From Anoplolepis gracilipes (Eukaryota; Arthropoda; Insecta; Hymenoptera; Formicidae), in assembly GCF_047496725.1 (NCBI RefSeq), contig NC_132972.1, positions 16,837,501 through 16,901,500 on the forward strand: 64,000 nucleotides of DNA, given 5' to 3'. The position numbers and the translations under genes were made by a program. Shown piece after piece: positions 38,901 through 48,049 of the stretch. The notes under the pieces are model-generated. The model did not search any database, was not told where the DNA came from, and saw only the letters and a list, made by a program, of their open reading frames with translations. Every line of letters begins with the position of its first letter. Positions within the stretch are counted from its first letter, which is position 1.

Positions 38901-39632
38901 ATGGAAAATGTGCGCAATCGCGTAGATGGTAAACTTTTAACAAAATAGGACGGAAGGTACGGCGCAGAGACATTGATTGCAAAACCAAATTTTCATAGCA
39001 GAAGCATTTTTTCGGAAAATCTAATCGCTGTAGAATTACGTAAACTCGAGGTGAAATTCTACAAACCAATTTACGTAGGTATGTGTATTCTCGATATATC
39101 CAAGACATGTTTGTACGAATTTCACCACGATTATATGGTACCAATGTATCGGGAGAGATGCAAAGTCATGTACACTGATACGGATAGTCTTATATATCAC
39201 ATTGAGTGCGACGATGTGTACGAGAATATGAAACGCGACATCAGCAGATTTGATACGAGCGACTATGCGACAGACAATGCGTACGGTATACCGCTCGTGA
39301 ATAAAAAGGTACCGGGTCTAATGAAGGATGAAAACAACGGTACCATAATGACTGAATTTGTCGGGCTTAGAGCAAAAATGTATGCGTTGCGCGTGGATGG
39401 TAAGAAGGATACGAAAAAGGTAAAAGGCGTCAAGAGTAACGTTGTTGCGAGAACGATAACGTTTGACGATTACACGCGGTGTTTGAACGAAGAGATTGAA
39501 ATAACGCGTAGTCAATCGTGTATAAGATCAAAATTACACAAGGTATACACCATTCGCGAAACAAAAATTGCTCTAAGTCCGTACGACGACAAGCGGTATA
39601 TCGTACCTACAACTATTGATACGTTACCGTGA
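35933..39632 (+). pseudogene. PolB: Protein-primed DNA polymerase B, spliced, with an in-frame stop
   Basis: Exons are 35933-37029 and 37103-39632. The 73-bp intron (GTATGT...TTTTACAG) splits a zinc-finger-like C-x2-C-x12-H-x3-C motif (ICDR|C...H...C). The N-terminal region contains DNACFAWAVVAALYP and GHFAWIKNLSRLV, which resemble the Cys and His sites of a papain/OTU-like fold. The exonuclease motifs are YADLECVL, HNLSGYDSHF and YLKIDVLLLADIF. The polymerase motifs are A (YFDVNNLYGWAM), B (LMNNAVFGKTMEN) and C (MYTDTDSLIY). An in-frame TAG at 38946-38948 falls between motifs B and C, so this copy cannot make the whole enzyme without readthrough. The enzyme would replicate the element by protein priming. 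The start at 35933 is preferred to the ORF-extending codons upstream. A shorter N-terminus is possible. Confidence 0.92.
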
Positions 39633-39737
39633 GGACATTATAAGATATCTTTATAAAATATAATGTGTGTGTGATTTTTTTCTTGTATGTATATTTCATA
39701 TTTTATATATTGTAATGACTATTGGAAAGGATGTATT

Positions 39738-39743
39738 AATAAA
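39738..39743 (+). terminator. AATAAA downstream of the polymerase gene
   Basis: The signal lies 106 bp past the polymerase stop and before the convergent integrase gene, which ends at 39808. Confidence 0.5.
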
Positions 39744-39807
39744 GATTTTGTATATTTCCAATATTTCATATATTTTTTATATTGAATACATTGTATTTTT
39801 TATAAAA

Positions 39808-40728
39808 TTAAATTACATGATCCTTATGTACCCAAGAATTGTGCGAGCTATCAAATCCCAACCATTTCACGTAAACCTCGTCACCCCTCCTGCGCAGTAC
39901 TTTCTCCACGAGATACACATCTGGATAATTCGCGCGATGCAACTCGTGCTCGTAAAATGTTCCAGCGATAGATTTTTTGCGATAATCCTCGAGTAGATAT
40001 GTTACGGGATTAGTATGTTGCACTTTAACAATCTTAAACACCTCGGTTGTCCAATTTGGTGTGTAACCCTTTTCGAAAAGTTTTTTGTATTTGCTAACGC
40101 GTACCAGGTCACCTACTTTAAACTTTGCAGGAGCAGCAATTTTTATACTGTTGTATACTGTATTTAAAAGTCTATCAGCGATCGTGGGAGTAACATCGAT
40201 AGGTCTCATATTGATAGTGCGATGTTTTCGCGCGTTATATTCTGCAACGAGTCGGGATAGCGCGTCGATCCACTTGTAAGTTCCGTTCAGCGTAAACAGC
40301 TTTCACATGTCGTTCTTCAGCGTGCGATTGAATCGCTCGACGACAGACGTCTTCAATACCGAATATGTGGAATAGTGATTAATGTTATGTTTCCGTATAA
40401 GCCGTTGCACATCGGTATTGTAAAATTCCTTCCCGTTATCAGTTTGTATGTTTTTCGGGCATCTCTTGCTATCTCGAATTATTTTGGCGATTGCATCAGC
40501 TGTCTCCCTTCCACCTTTACTCTTGAGTGGTGCAGCCCATGCATACTTGCTCAACACATCGATGACGGTGAGTATGTAGTGGTAACCTTTGTTGAAACGA
40601 GAATACGGACGCATCTCGACGATGTCGACTTGCCACAGATCATCGTATCCCCGCACTATGACGTGTCTTCGGGGAAAATTTTTTCTCGCTGGCGCATGCA
40701 GTTCGTTCACCAACTGTCGTCTCTCCAA
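39808..40728 (-). pseudogene. INT: Polinton integrase (DDE, retroviral type) with chromodomain, in-frame stop
   Basis: The catalytic core shows LWQVDIVEM (first Asp), IQTDNGKEF (second Asp) and VVERFNRTLKN (Glu), the D,D,E triad of the rve fold. A TGA at 40303-40305 follows directly. The same frame then continues to 39808 with an SH3-like basic domain (KFKVGDLVRVSKYKKLFEKG) and a C-terminal chromodomain (YLVEKVLRRRGDEVYVKWLG). The upstream frame stays open to about 40796 but has no ATG, so the start is uncertain and may come from an upstream exon. The enzyme would insert the element and create the 6-bp duplication. Minus strand, convergent with the polymerase. Confidence 0.9.
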
Positions 40729-40789
40729 ACTATGTTGATTTTTTGCTTTGTCAGTTTTTCTCGATGTCCGTTTGTTGTTCGCATTTTTT

Positions 40790-41246
40790 TTACTTATTTT
40801 CGTTTATCGCCTTTAATAGCCGTTCTTGATCTGTTCTTGACCTGTTCTGACCTGTTCTTGACCTGTTCTGACCTGTTCTTGACCTGTTCTGACCTGTTCT
40901 TGACCTGTTCTGACCTGTTCTTGACCTGTTCTTGACCTGTTCTGACCTGTTCTTGACCTGTTCACCGCCGTCCTTCACCCATTCGAAAATCGTTCTTGAC
41001 CCGTTCGCAGCCTTTTTCACAGTCGTTTTTGACTCGTTCGTAGCCGCTTCTGACCCGTTCGTAGCCTCGTTCACAGACGTCTTTTGACCGATCGTAGGAG
41101 TTCTTGAGTTGTTTGTAACCTTGAGTGTAGCCGTTAAGAACGTGTTCGTAGCCTCGTTCGCAGCCCTGCTTGAGATGCTGATAGCCTCGTTCGAAGCTGT
41201 TGCAGCTGCTGCTAGGTCGTTCACTGCCACTGCCACTGCCACTCAT
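40790..41246 (-). CDS. Repeat-rich basic Polinton ORF
   Basis: From ATG 41246 the frame gives MSGSGSGSERPSSSCNSFER and then repeats of GYERV/CERGYERV type, with a stop near 40962. The overlapping frame 40790-41242 continues the repeat as EQVKNRSEQVKN and SRTGQN units. One indel in the array would explain the switch. The repeats are basic and tyrosine-rich, and I do not recognise a domain. The DNA is a 21-bp minisatellite at 40823-40965. It might be a DNA- or capsid-binding protein, but it may also be a young, expanding low-complexity ORF. Confidence 0.4.
40823..40965. repeat. 21-bp minisatellite (GACCTGTTCT units)
   Basis: Alternating CTTGACCTGTT and CTGACCTGTT units repeat about six to seven times, and degenerate relatives (CGTTCGTAGCC, CGATAATTCTTCG) extend to about 41360. 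It lies inside the basic repeat-rich ORF. Confidence 0.8.
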
Positions 41247-41360
41247 TGTAGTTTAGATAGCAGTTCGATAATTCTTCGTAGCTGTTCGATAATTGTTCGC
41301 AGCCGTTCTATAATCCTTCGTAGCTGTTCGATAACCGTTTGATAGCCGCTCCTAACCCGT

Positions 41361-41723
41361 TTACTGATGCTCATTTAGGTTGATAGCTGTTTCTGAGTTA
41401 GCGTTAGCCGGGCGTTGAAGTTCGTTTAGCACAATCTGTATTGCTCGCACGTCCTTCTCAAGCGAAATCAGCTTCTCGTCTGATTCTTTCTGTTGATTCA
41501 TTAATCTTTTAACGCAGGACTCCACGTACAGTTTGTTGACGGCATCGGTGTCAGCCTCTGGTTGCGCTACACGGCGAATCTTACGTGACCTTGTATCGAA
41601 GTCTGTAACGACGCGGCACAAAGCGTTTTCGTGCACATAACTTTTTACCAATCTATCCCAAGAACCGTTTGTGCCGGTTGCATCATTTCTTGGATCGAAT
41701 AATCCAAATTTGTTGATAGGCAT
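41361..41723 (-). CDS. Small fibre-like Polinton protein
   Basis: 120 aa from the ATG at 41723 (the frame opens further with a GTG). It begins MPINKFGLFDPRND. In the middle is RRVAQPEADTDAVNKLYVES, reminiscent of the 'P...TDAVNK.YVD' trimerisation motif of phage tail-fibre proteins. A heptad-like helix follows (QQKESDEKLISLEKDVRAIQ). This suggests a small trimeric fibre or spike component, a guess from pattern only. It lies in the minus block between the repeat-rich ORF and the acidic/basic conserved ORF. Confidence 0.5.
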   Translation of the reverse strand: MPINKFGLFDPRNDATGTNGSWDRLVKSYVHENALCRVVTDFDTRSRKIRRVAQPEADTDAVNKLYVESCVKRLMNQQKESDEKLISLEKDVRAIQIVLNELQRPANANSETAINLNEHQ

Positions 41724-41789
41724 TTTTTCTGATGCTTCGTAAAGTGTCACGCAACGCTGATCGACTGATTAGTTTTGTCGAGACACCAT

Positions 41790-42860
41790 TTAATTTATAA
41801 TAATTCCTGCTTCACGAAGTTCCTCGATGATCGACTGGATCTCGTTGTCGTGAGCGTTGTGACCAGCTTGGCGCGAAGCGTTGAGCAATCGTAGCCGATC
41901 CACTAGTTCGTTGGGATTGTCCCAGTACACGTAATCAATCATATTGTTGGTTAGCGTCATAGCGCGAGACATAGATATCTCCCCTCCAGATTTTGTATTT
42001 GTCGATTTGAGCGACATCAACGGTGCAATTATATGTTTGTACTTGTACCCCCTGTTACCCTTCAAATGGCCCTGCGCATCATAATCGCGTCTATGCGCGT
42101 TCGTCACCAATAATATGCTCTTGTATTTTTCCAAATCGTCCCCCCTCGTGTAAAGTTCGTCATCGAGAATTCTCTTAAAGATCAACTCGTACAATCCTGG
42201 CGTTCCAATGTACCGCACGTCGTCTATGATAATAGAGTCATCTTTGTTGATGTTGAATTGTTTGTTGCCGAGTCGCATTTCATTCTTTCTGTCAAAATAG
42301 ACTCCATACACATGATCAATCTCGTGATTTTTGTCGCCACTGAGCAAAGCGCCTATGTACTTTTGTCCAAGTGGCCCAAAGTACTCCCGCAACGTTTCTT
42401 GACCTTCCGGCGTTTGTAACTTGTTTCGAACAAACGATGATTCGAGCATGTTGCCCGAGGTTTCGAAAACATCTTCGTTTACGCTTGTTGGTGCGGTTAA
42501 CGGCGTAGAGGCTATCGACGGTTCGTACAGTAAAACGTCCGATCGTTTCCTTTTTTTCGGTGTCGCATCTTCCTCTTTCTCTTTCTCTACCTCCTCATCT
42601 TTAGCCTCTTCCTTCTCATCCTCCTTGTATCGCTTGATTTTAATCTTTGCGCTACTCTCCGACTTATTTTTGACCGCGAACGAGTTGTCGACAATCTTTT
42701 GCAGCGGCTCGATAATAGGTTTAAAATGGGTCTTGACCGCGATATCGTCATCGATGTTACCGGTCTTCAAAGCGCGATGTTTCTTGCGGATCGATTCGCT
42801 CGTTTTCGCAATCTCCTTCGCCATCTTTTCACGCTCGCGAATATTATCGCTCCCAGCCAT
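41790..42860 (-). CDS. Conserved Polinton protein of unknown function (DUF8207-like)
   Basis: 356 aa from the ATG at 42860 (the open frame extends to 42893 with a GTG). It has a coiled-coil, charge-rich N-terminal half (IREREKMAKEIAKTSESIRK, then a Glu/Lys run and TPKKRKRS, a probable nuclear signal). The folded C-terminal domain contains YGVYFDRKNEMRLGNKQFNI, YIGTPGLYELIFKRI and YKSILLVTNAHRRDYD. I recall this domain from insect and cnidarian Polinton-linked proteins (DUF8207), but this is memory and not a search. Intact here. It may be a virion or terminal-protein-like component. Confidence 0.65.
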   Translation of the reverse strand: MAGSDNIREREKMAKEIAKTSESIRKKHRALKTGNIDDDIAVKTHFKPIIEPLQKIVDNSFAVKNKSESSAKIKIKRYKEDEKEEAKDEEVEKEKEEDATPKKRKRSDVLLYEPSIASTPLTAPTSVNEDVFETSGNMLESSFVRNKLQTPEGQETLREYFGPLGQKYIGALLSGDKNHEIDHVYGVYFDRKNEMRLGNKQFNINKDDSIIIDDVRYIGTPGLYELIFKRILDDELYTRGDDLEKYKSILLVTNAHRRDYDAQGHLKGNRGYKYKHIIAPLMSLKSTNTKSGGEISMSRAMTLTNNMIDYVYWDNPNELVDRLRLLNASRQAGHNAHDNEIQSIIEELREAGIIIN

Positions 42861-42919
42861 ATCGATAAAGAGTGTTGAACGCTCGCGTTTCACCCCTCAC
42901 GACAGAATGTAGGCAACGA

Positions 42920-43625
42920 CTAATCATTTTGTGGTATCGCAAACACGTTAAATTTGTTTCTGTATCGCCCGTTTGTAAGCAAGCTATCCTTGTCTATCAC
43001 GAGAAATCCATACTTTTGCTGCCAACAAGTACGACATAACTCACTGAAATCCTCGTATGACATGTCGGTATTCACGTGATCGTTGTACACGTGTTTCAAG
43101 TTGGTGCCATTCTTTAAACAAGATTAGCAGGTTCGCATTGTCGCGTAAAAGATGTTTCGGTATTCTCGCGTATGTCTGGCAGAGATAGAAGCAGTCGACG
43201 TTCGAGTGGCGTCCCATTGAAAAATATTCTCTTATCGTATTTTGTTTGTCGCACGCCACGTCATCGAAAACGAAAATCGAGTTTGGACGTGCTTCGCTCG
43301 GTGGAATGACGTCACTGTTATTGGAGAATGTAAAATAGCCGATTTCATCGATCGACGTTAACAAATTCTCCAAATATTGATATTTTGGCTGTTGCAGTGA
43401 CTTTGAATACACGTACACATTTTCAAAGCGGACGCCGTGCGGGCTTTCTATCAAACTAATCAACACGTTAGTTTTACCGCAATTCGAGGGGCCGCAAACG
43501 ATTGCGCGTATAGTATTCGGCAGCATCGTACCGGGTCTACGCATCTCCGCATTGTCACCCATCGAGCGTAATCTGACGTCGTAATTTGTCATGCGTATCG
43601 CGAAAGGTTGTCGCACGAATTTCAT
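42920..43625 (-). pseudogene. ATP: Genome-packaging ATPase (FtsK/HerA-type), frameshifted
   Basis: ATG at 43625. Walker A is CGPSNCGKTN and Walker B is IFVFDDVA, followed by a conserved HSNVDCFYLCQTYARIPKHL sensor region. Near 43110-43120 the frame shifts by one base, and the conserved C-terminal part continues in another frame to the TAG at 42920-42922 (FLVIDKDSLLTNGRYRNKF). Family role: ATP-driven DNA packaging into the capsid. Whether the shift is real decay or a sequencing error cannot be decided here. It is divergent from the plus-strand gene at 43703. Confidence 0.88.
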
Positions 43626-43702
43626 TTTCCCACTTCCGATTTGGATCGCACGTCTGTCTATTTATAGCTGCGCGGAACTACAAAGTGTTCAGTAACGAAA
43701 AA
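43626..43702. promoter_or_regulatory. 77-bp divergent promoter region
   Basis: This is the only spacer between the minus-strand ATPase start and the plus-strand virion block. It contains TATTTATAG (43660-43668), a TATA-like box in plus orientation. It probably drives both directions. Confidence 0.45.
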
Positions 43703-43963
43703 ATGTTTTTCCTGCTATCAAGTCCTTACGATATTCTCGATTTGAGTGCCGAACAGCTACAGTTTGTACCTAAAGCAGTTTTATTGCGAATGTGTGGCAA
43801 TCACGTCCACTACGTGTGGGACAAACTTCCGGAATACATAAAGGCGGATTCGGAGGTTCAGACCTATCGTCGCTGTTTCGAACATTACAATCAACCGTGG
43901 CAACAAACGCACATTGACGGTCCAGCGCCAATAAAAGATTGTCGTGAATGTCAACGCAAATAA
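43703..43963 (+). CDS. Small Polinton ORF (86 aa)
   Basis: The start at 43703 gives MFFLLSSPYDILDLSAEQLQ. It then has a His/Cys/Trp-rich part (CGNHVHYVWDKLPEYIK, HYNQPWQQTH) and ends DCRECQRK. The last 16 bp overlap the next ORF. A possible zinc-binding small protein with no recognised family. First gene of the virion block. Confidence 0.6.
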   Translation: MFFLLSSPYDILDLSAEQLQFVPKAVLLRMCGNHVHYVWDKLPEYIKADSEVQTYRRCFEHYNQPWQQTHIDGPAPIKDCRECQRK

Positions 43964-44652
43964 GCAGAGGTCTATTAAATCGTGCAATAAACGCGCTTCC
44001 TATCGAATTACATATTCCTGGATACCAGTTTTGCGGTCCGGGCACGCGGCTAGAAGAACGATTGGCTAGAGGTGATTGAGGTATTAACCCATTGGACGCA
44101 GCGTGTCGTGAACACGATATAGCGTACTTTCGGAGTAACGATCTTGCCGAAAGACACACGGCGGATAGGATACTCGCCAAAAAGGCGCAAACTCGCATCA
44201 CTGCGAAAGATTCGTCTCTCGGTGAGAGAGCCGCAGCCACAGCTGTCTGGACAGCGATGAAAACCAAAACGAAGTTCGGTATGGGTCTAAAGACGAAAAC
44301 GAAGAAAAAGATGGTGAAAAAACGAATACTTCCGGTAGCGAAACGCGGGGGTGTATTACCGATTCTACCATTGTTGGGCGCTCTCGGATCTCTGATTGGT
44401 GGAGCGGCTGGTGTAGCAAAGATGGTGAACGATGGAAAAGCTACACAACGTCAGTTTCAAGAAATGCTACGTCACAATCGTGCCATGGAAGATCGCGGAT
44501 TGTATCTCGCACCATACAAATACGGACGAGGAGTCTCAATGAAAAAGAAGAAAAAAAAAAAACGTCAAAGAGACGCTAAAAATGCCAGAGGGCGTAACTA
44601 CCAACGTACAATTGCTGCAACTAGCAAAACGTATGCACATTCCATATTTTAG
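43948..44652 (+). pseudogene. PLA2-like / hydrophobic minor virion protein, in-frame stop
   Basis: The ATG at 43948 overlaps the previous gene. The N-terminal part shows the calcium-loop-like YQFCGPGT and the His-Asp catalytic motif CREHDIAY, as in parvoviral VP1u-type phospholipase A2. A TGA at 44077-44079 lies between the two motifs. The same frame continues with a basic stretch, a hydrophobic glycine/leucine segment (LPILPLLGALGSLIGGAAG), a helical part (QRQFQEMLRHNRAMED) and a lysine-rich tail. The layout resembles membrane-active minor virion proteins (pVI/pX-like). Its family role would be escape from the endosome. This copy is interrupted. Confidence 0.75.
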
Positions 44653-44971
44653 AGGTGTTTTTATGCGTAACTCATTACCGATCGGTGGTATATATCGAAA
44701 CGAGAGCGGGATCATAAATTTGGATAACGCTAAAGGCTCGGGTACTCACTGGGTAGCGTATGCAAAGAGGGGGAATTGTGCTATTTATTTTGACAGTTTT
44801 GGCAATCTTCGACCGCCGAATGAATTGGTGCGATATTTAAATGTGACAAAAATAGAATATAATCACACATCCTATCAAACTTATAATCAAAGCATCTGTG
44901 GACAATTGTGCTTGCAGTTTCTCCGAACGGTCGATGCACGCGAATTTAAAGACATACATTGCACTATTTAA
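44582..44971 (+). CDS. PRO: Adenain-like cysteine protease
   Basis: 129 aa. It overlaps the previous ORF by 71 bp. The catalytic set is in place: His in GTHWVAY, Asp in IYFDSFG, and the Gln seven residues before Cys in YQTYNQSICGQLC. It is shorter than adenovirus protease (about 200 aa), as is usual for Polintons. Role in this family: cleavage of capsid precursors during virion maturation. Intact. Confidence 0.88.
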   Translation: MPEGVTTNVQLLQLAKRMHIPYFRGVFMRNSLPIGGIYRNESGIINLDNAKGSGTHWVAYAKRGNCAIYFDSFGNLRPPNELVRYLNVTKIEYNHTSYQTYNQSICGQLCLQFLRTVDAREFKDIHCTI

Positions 44972-45000
44972 CTTAGTATTCGTTAAACAGTTTGGCCAAC

Positions 45001-45756
45001 ATGTCTATGACATTCACGCTGACTGGAAAGAGCAGCGTTCTCGCGGCAAACTACTTTCCCAACGTAGATTTAAGCGACGGTGAATACGAGCTTGGTCTAG
45101 CGGATTTTGAAAGTTATCACACGATATCGAACGTGAATTCCTCGAATAATAAATTTTACTTTGGTAAAGACGATGCGGAAATTATGATTCCTGAGGGATC
45201 GTACGAGTTGCAAGCGATACATGAATTTTTGAAACATACAATTTTACGAAAACGTTCGCAACACACAGTTCGTGATGGTGATAAAAAACACACTGACGAC
45301 GACAATAACTTTGAGCCTGGAGAATGGCCTATAGTGCTCCGCGCTAATTACAATACGATGAGGAGCGAGATCAAATGCGCCTACAGATTAAATTTTAGCA
45401 AGCCTAACAATATTGGATCGCTGCTAAGATTCTCGAACCGTATACTGCAGCCGCAAAAATGGTACGAGTCGGACGTGCCGATTAACATTATCAACGTGAA
45501 CATTATCCGCGTCGAATGTAATGTGACCGCAGGTGCGTACAACAACGGCAAACTCGTTCATACGATACACGAATTTTCACCGAGGGTACCACCAGGATAT
45601 AAGATATCGGAAACACCGGCGCACATCATTTACCTACCGATCATCGTGCGGTGCATTACGGATTTAACGTTACGCGTTGTCGACCAGGAAGGACGATTAC
45701 TCGATTTTCGAGGAGAAGAGATCACCATTAGATTGCATGTACGGCGGCGGCGGTAA
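45001..45756 (+). CDS. mCP: Minor capsid (penton-like, single jelly-roll) protein
   Basis: The ATG at 45001 gives about 251 aa starting MSMTFTLTGKSSVLAANYFP. Conserved-looking parts include YELGLADFESYHTISNVN, NNIGSLLRFSNRIL, INIINVNIIRVECNV and HTIHEFSPRVPPGYKISE. These match my memory of Polinton penton proteins, and the beta-rich pattern fits a jelly roll. Position between protease and major capsid is standard. Intact. Confidence 0.82.
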   Translation: MSMTFTLTGKSSVLAANYFPNVDLSDGEYELGLADFESYHTISNVNSSNNKFYFGKDDAEIMIPEGSYELQAIHEFLKHTILRKRSQHTVRDGDKKHTDDDNNFEPGEWPIVLRANYNTMRSEIKCAYRLNFSKPNNIGSLLRFSNRILQPQKWYESDVPINIINVNIIRVECNVTAGAYNNGKLVHTIHEFSPRVPPGYKISETPAHIIYLPIIVRCITDLTLRVVDQEGRLLDFRGEEITIRLHVRRRR

Positions 45757-45768
45757 AATTAGCGTGTG

Positions 45769-45942
45769 ATGCTCGTGTTGAACGGATCGAAAGACGTGAG
45801 AGACAATACAATCTTTACGACGTCAGCGACAACAACATCGACATTTGCTAATATCCAATCATCCGGCACTAAGAAAAAGAAATTGAACGCATCAAACGTT
45901 GCGTTTTTACAATCTTTGGGATTCGTGGTGCGAAACATTTAA
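45769..45942 (+). CDS. Small Polinton ORF (57 aa)
   Basis: The ATG at 45769 lies 12 bp after the penton stop, and the ORF ends 3 bp before the major capsid start. It starts MLVLNGSKDVRDNT and ends NVAFLQSLGFVV plus RNI. Tight packing between two capsid genes and an uninterrupted frame support it as a real gene. Function unknown. Confidence 0.55.
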   Translation: MLVLNGSKDVRDNTIFTTSATTTSTFANIQSSGTKKKKLNASNVAFLQSLGFVVRNI

Positions 45943-45945
45943 ACG

Positions 45946-47141
45946 ATGACTGACATTCTCGACATCGCGGATGAGCCAATCTTTGACGATCGCATCGTCA
46001 AGATTGAGACTCACTCCTATAACCCATTCGCCAACACAACGTTCGGATACAGTGATGAGATAAGAATACCCATACAACAACAGGATCTGTATACATTGCC
46101 GTACGAGAGTTTCTTATACATCGAGGGAGAATTAAAGATAAAGAAGCCAGCTGGAGGATTCAATGTGGTACTGCAAAATAATTGCGTTGCATTCATGTTT
46201 GACGAGATTCGATATGAACTCGATGGTGTGGAGATTGATCGAAATAGAAACGTGGGAATAACAAGTATGCTCAAAAACTATGTAACAATATCATCCGATA
46301 GAAGCGTGATTATGAGAAATGCTGGCTGGAGTGAGCCAACTATTGTGGATGGACACTTTAATTTTTGCGTACCGCTCTACATGTTATTGGGATTTTGCGA
46401 GGATTACAGACGCATAGTAATTAACGCTCGTCACGAATTGATCTTAATACGATCGCGCAATGACAACAATTGTCTGCTTGGAGCTTCGACGCTGGAGCCT
46501 GTGATCAACATATTCAAGATACAATGGCGAATGCCACATGTGTTGTTGAGTGAAATTAAAAAGCTGTCTATGCTGCTCTGGAAAGCGGACGCTACCTCAG
46601 CATGGGTTTTCGCTCGTGGGATCTGTACGAGTTTCCGCTGTTGCAGCGTACAACCAAACATTCGTGGGCCATTAAGACCGCGACTCAGCTGGAGAAACCA
46701 CGATACGTTATCTTTGCTCTGCAGACAGGCCGGAAGAATGTTATGTCCGAAGATGCGAGTAAATTCGACGACTGTAAATTAACAAACGTGAAACTCTATC
46801 TGAACTCGGAATGTTATCCGTACGATGACATGAATCTGGATTTCGATAAAAACAGATGGTCAATTCTGTACGACACGTACGCGCGTTTCTGCAAAAACTA
46901 TTACGGATACGAGTACCTCGAACCGAGTCTCACTGTCTCACTGTTTCTACAGTACGGTCCGTTTGTGATCATCGATTGTTCTCGACAAAACGAATCGGTC
47001 AAGAGTGCAACCGTGGATGTGCGATTGGAATTTGAGTGTAAGGAGAATGTGGCTAATAATACGACTGCGTACTGTCTCATCATACACGATCGCGTAATCC
47101 AGTATAACCCGTTGACCAACGTTGTGCGCAAAATTACCTAA
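45946..47141 (+). pseudogene. MCP: Major capsid protein (double jelly-roll), frameshifted
   Basis: It opens with MTDILDIADEPIFDD at 45946. Recognisable segments are LPYESFLYIEGELKI, FMFDEIRYELDGVEID, GITSMLKNYVTIS and FNFCVPLYMLLGFCED. A one-base shift occurs between about 46560 and 46580. The second frame continues with MGFRSWDLYEFPLLQRTTKH, KPRYVIFALQTGR, KLYLNSECYPYDDMNLDF and a beta-rich end to 47141. The usual family length of about 400 aa is preserved across both frames. It forms the hexons of the virus-like capsid. As with the ATPase, decay and assembly error are both possible. Confidence 0.88.
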
Positions 47142-47241
47142 GTGTTTGCGACAATAATTTAGAGAGAGGGAAAGCTGGATATAAATCCGAGTGTTACGAG
47201 ATGGTTGTCATTCTTCTTAACTGACGAAAAGAGATCTCATC

Positions 47242-47769
47242 ATGTCTGTACCAACGTTTGTCGATCTGCAAGGATTTGTCGTTTCGAATAAATTCATCGC
47301 AAAGGAGGTGGCGGTGTTGAGAAGAGGAACTGTTCTCGCACACTACATTTTTCGGAGTCCTATACCATGGCATCTCCTTACAAAATCCGAAAAGTGTCAA
47401 GCTTCATGGTTGATGGCGAATCATTATGGATTACAATGGGAGGATGGAATCGTTGCGTACAGCATGGCGAAACGATTGATTACAACAGCTGTAGTTGAAG
47501 AAGATGATAAAATGCAGTGTATCGTATACGTTAAAGGATGCCAGAAACGAGAATGGCTTGCTAATATGCTCGGCGACAATGCGAGAGAAAATTTAATCAT
47601 TGAGATCTTGGATGCTGATTACGACGATATCGAATCTCTAAATAATCTAGATGTTAAAAATACTATACGATGTGAAAAACATGTTAAGAATTGCGCATTA
47701 CAAAATGTATTCAAAATATTTAACTGGTGGTCGCAACGCCAGAAAGAATTGCAAGATTTGGAAAAATAA
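47242..47769 (+). CDS. Conserved Polinton protein of unknown function (175 aa)
   Basis: It begins MSVPTFVDLQGFVVSNKF. Further on it has AHYIFRSPIPWHLLTKSEK, GLQWEDGIVAYSMAKRLI, IVYVKGCQKREWLANML and CEKHVKNCALQNVFKIFNWW. The alternating beta/alpha text and the IVYVKG...WL pattern recall RNase H-like folds, but no catalytic set is evident. I believe related proteins occur in insect Polintons (memory only). Intact. An AATAAA overlaps the stop at 47764-47769. Confidence 0.6.
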   Translation: MSVPTFVDLQGFVVSNKFIAKEVAVLRRGTVLAHYIFRSPIPWHLLTKSEKCQASWLMANHYGLQWEDGIVAYSMAKRLITTAVVEEDDKMQCIVYVKGCQKREWLANMLGDNARENLIIEILDADYDDIESLNNLDVKNTIRCEKHVKNCALQNVFKIFNWWSQRQKELQDLEK

Positions 47770-48049
47770 AATATTTAAACACTAATATGTTTTATTTCTT
47801 ATTCCCCCTCCTCATTCCCTCCCTCCCTCCCTCCCTCACGAGTCATTTAAGAATTCTTTTTATCCGAGTATCGTCTCTCTCTCCCTTCTAAAAATTTCAG
47901 AGCACTAAAGTATTCTAGAATCTCCCACCACATTTACCACTAATCTCCCACTACTTTGAAAAACGGGATGTCACGTATATTTGATTCTTTATACGGTCAG
48001 TGTTGCGTTAACCGTTCGTGAAAGTGGTCCACTTTTGAAACCTGGAAAT

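Noticed and set aside
40375..40935. 186-aa plus-strand ORF over the integrase
   Set aside because: It is antisense to conserved integrase motifs and ends in the minisatellite. It is a shadow frame.
42421..42912. 163-aa plus-strand serine/leucine-rich ORF
   Set aside because: Antisense to the charge-rich half of the conserved minus-strand protein. Its composition is a reflection of Glu/Lys codons.
45946..47141. Programmed ribosomal frameshift in the major capsid gene
   Set aside because: No clear slippery heptamer with downstream structure was found at the join near 46565, and other genes in this window show similar one-base breaks. Mutation or assembly error is simpler.
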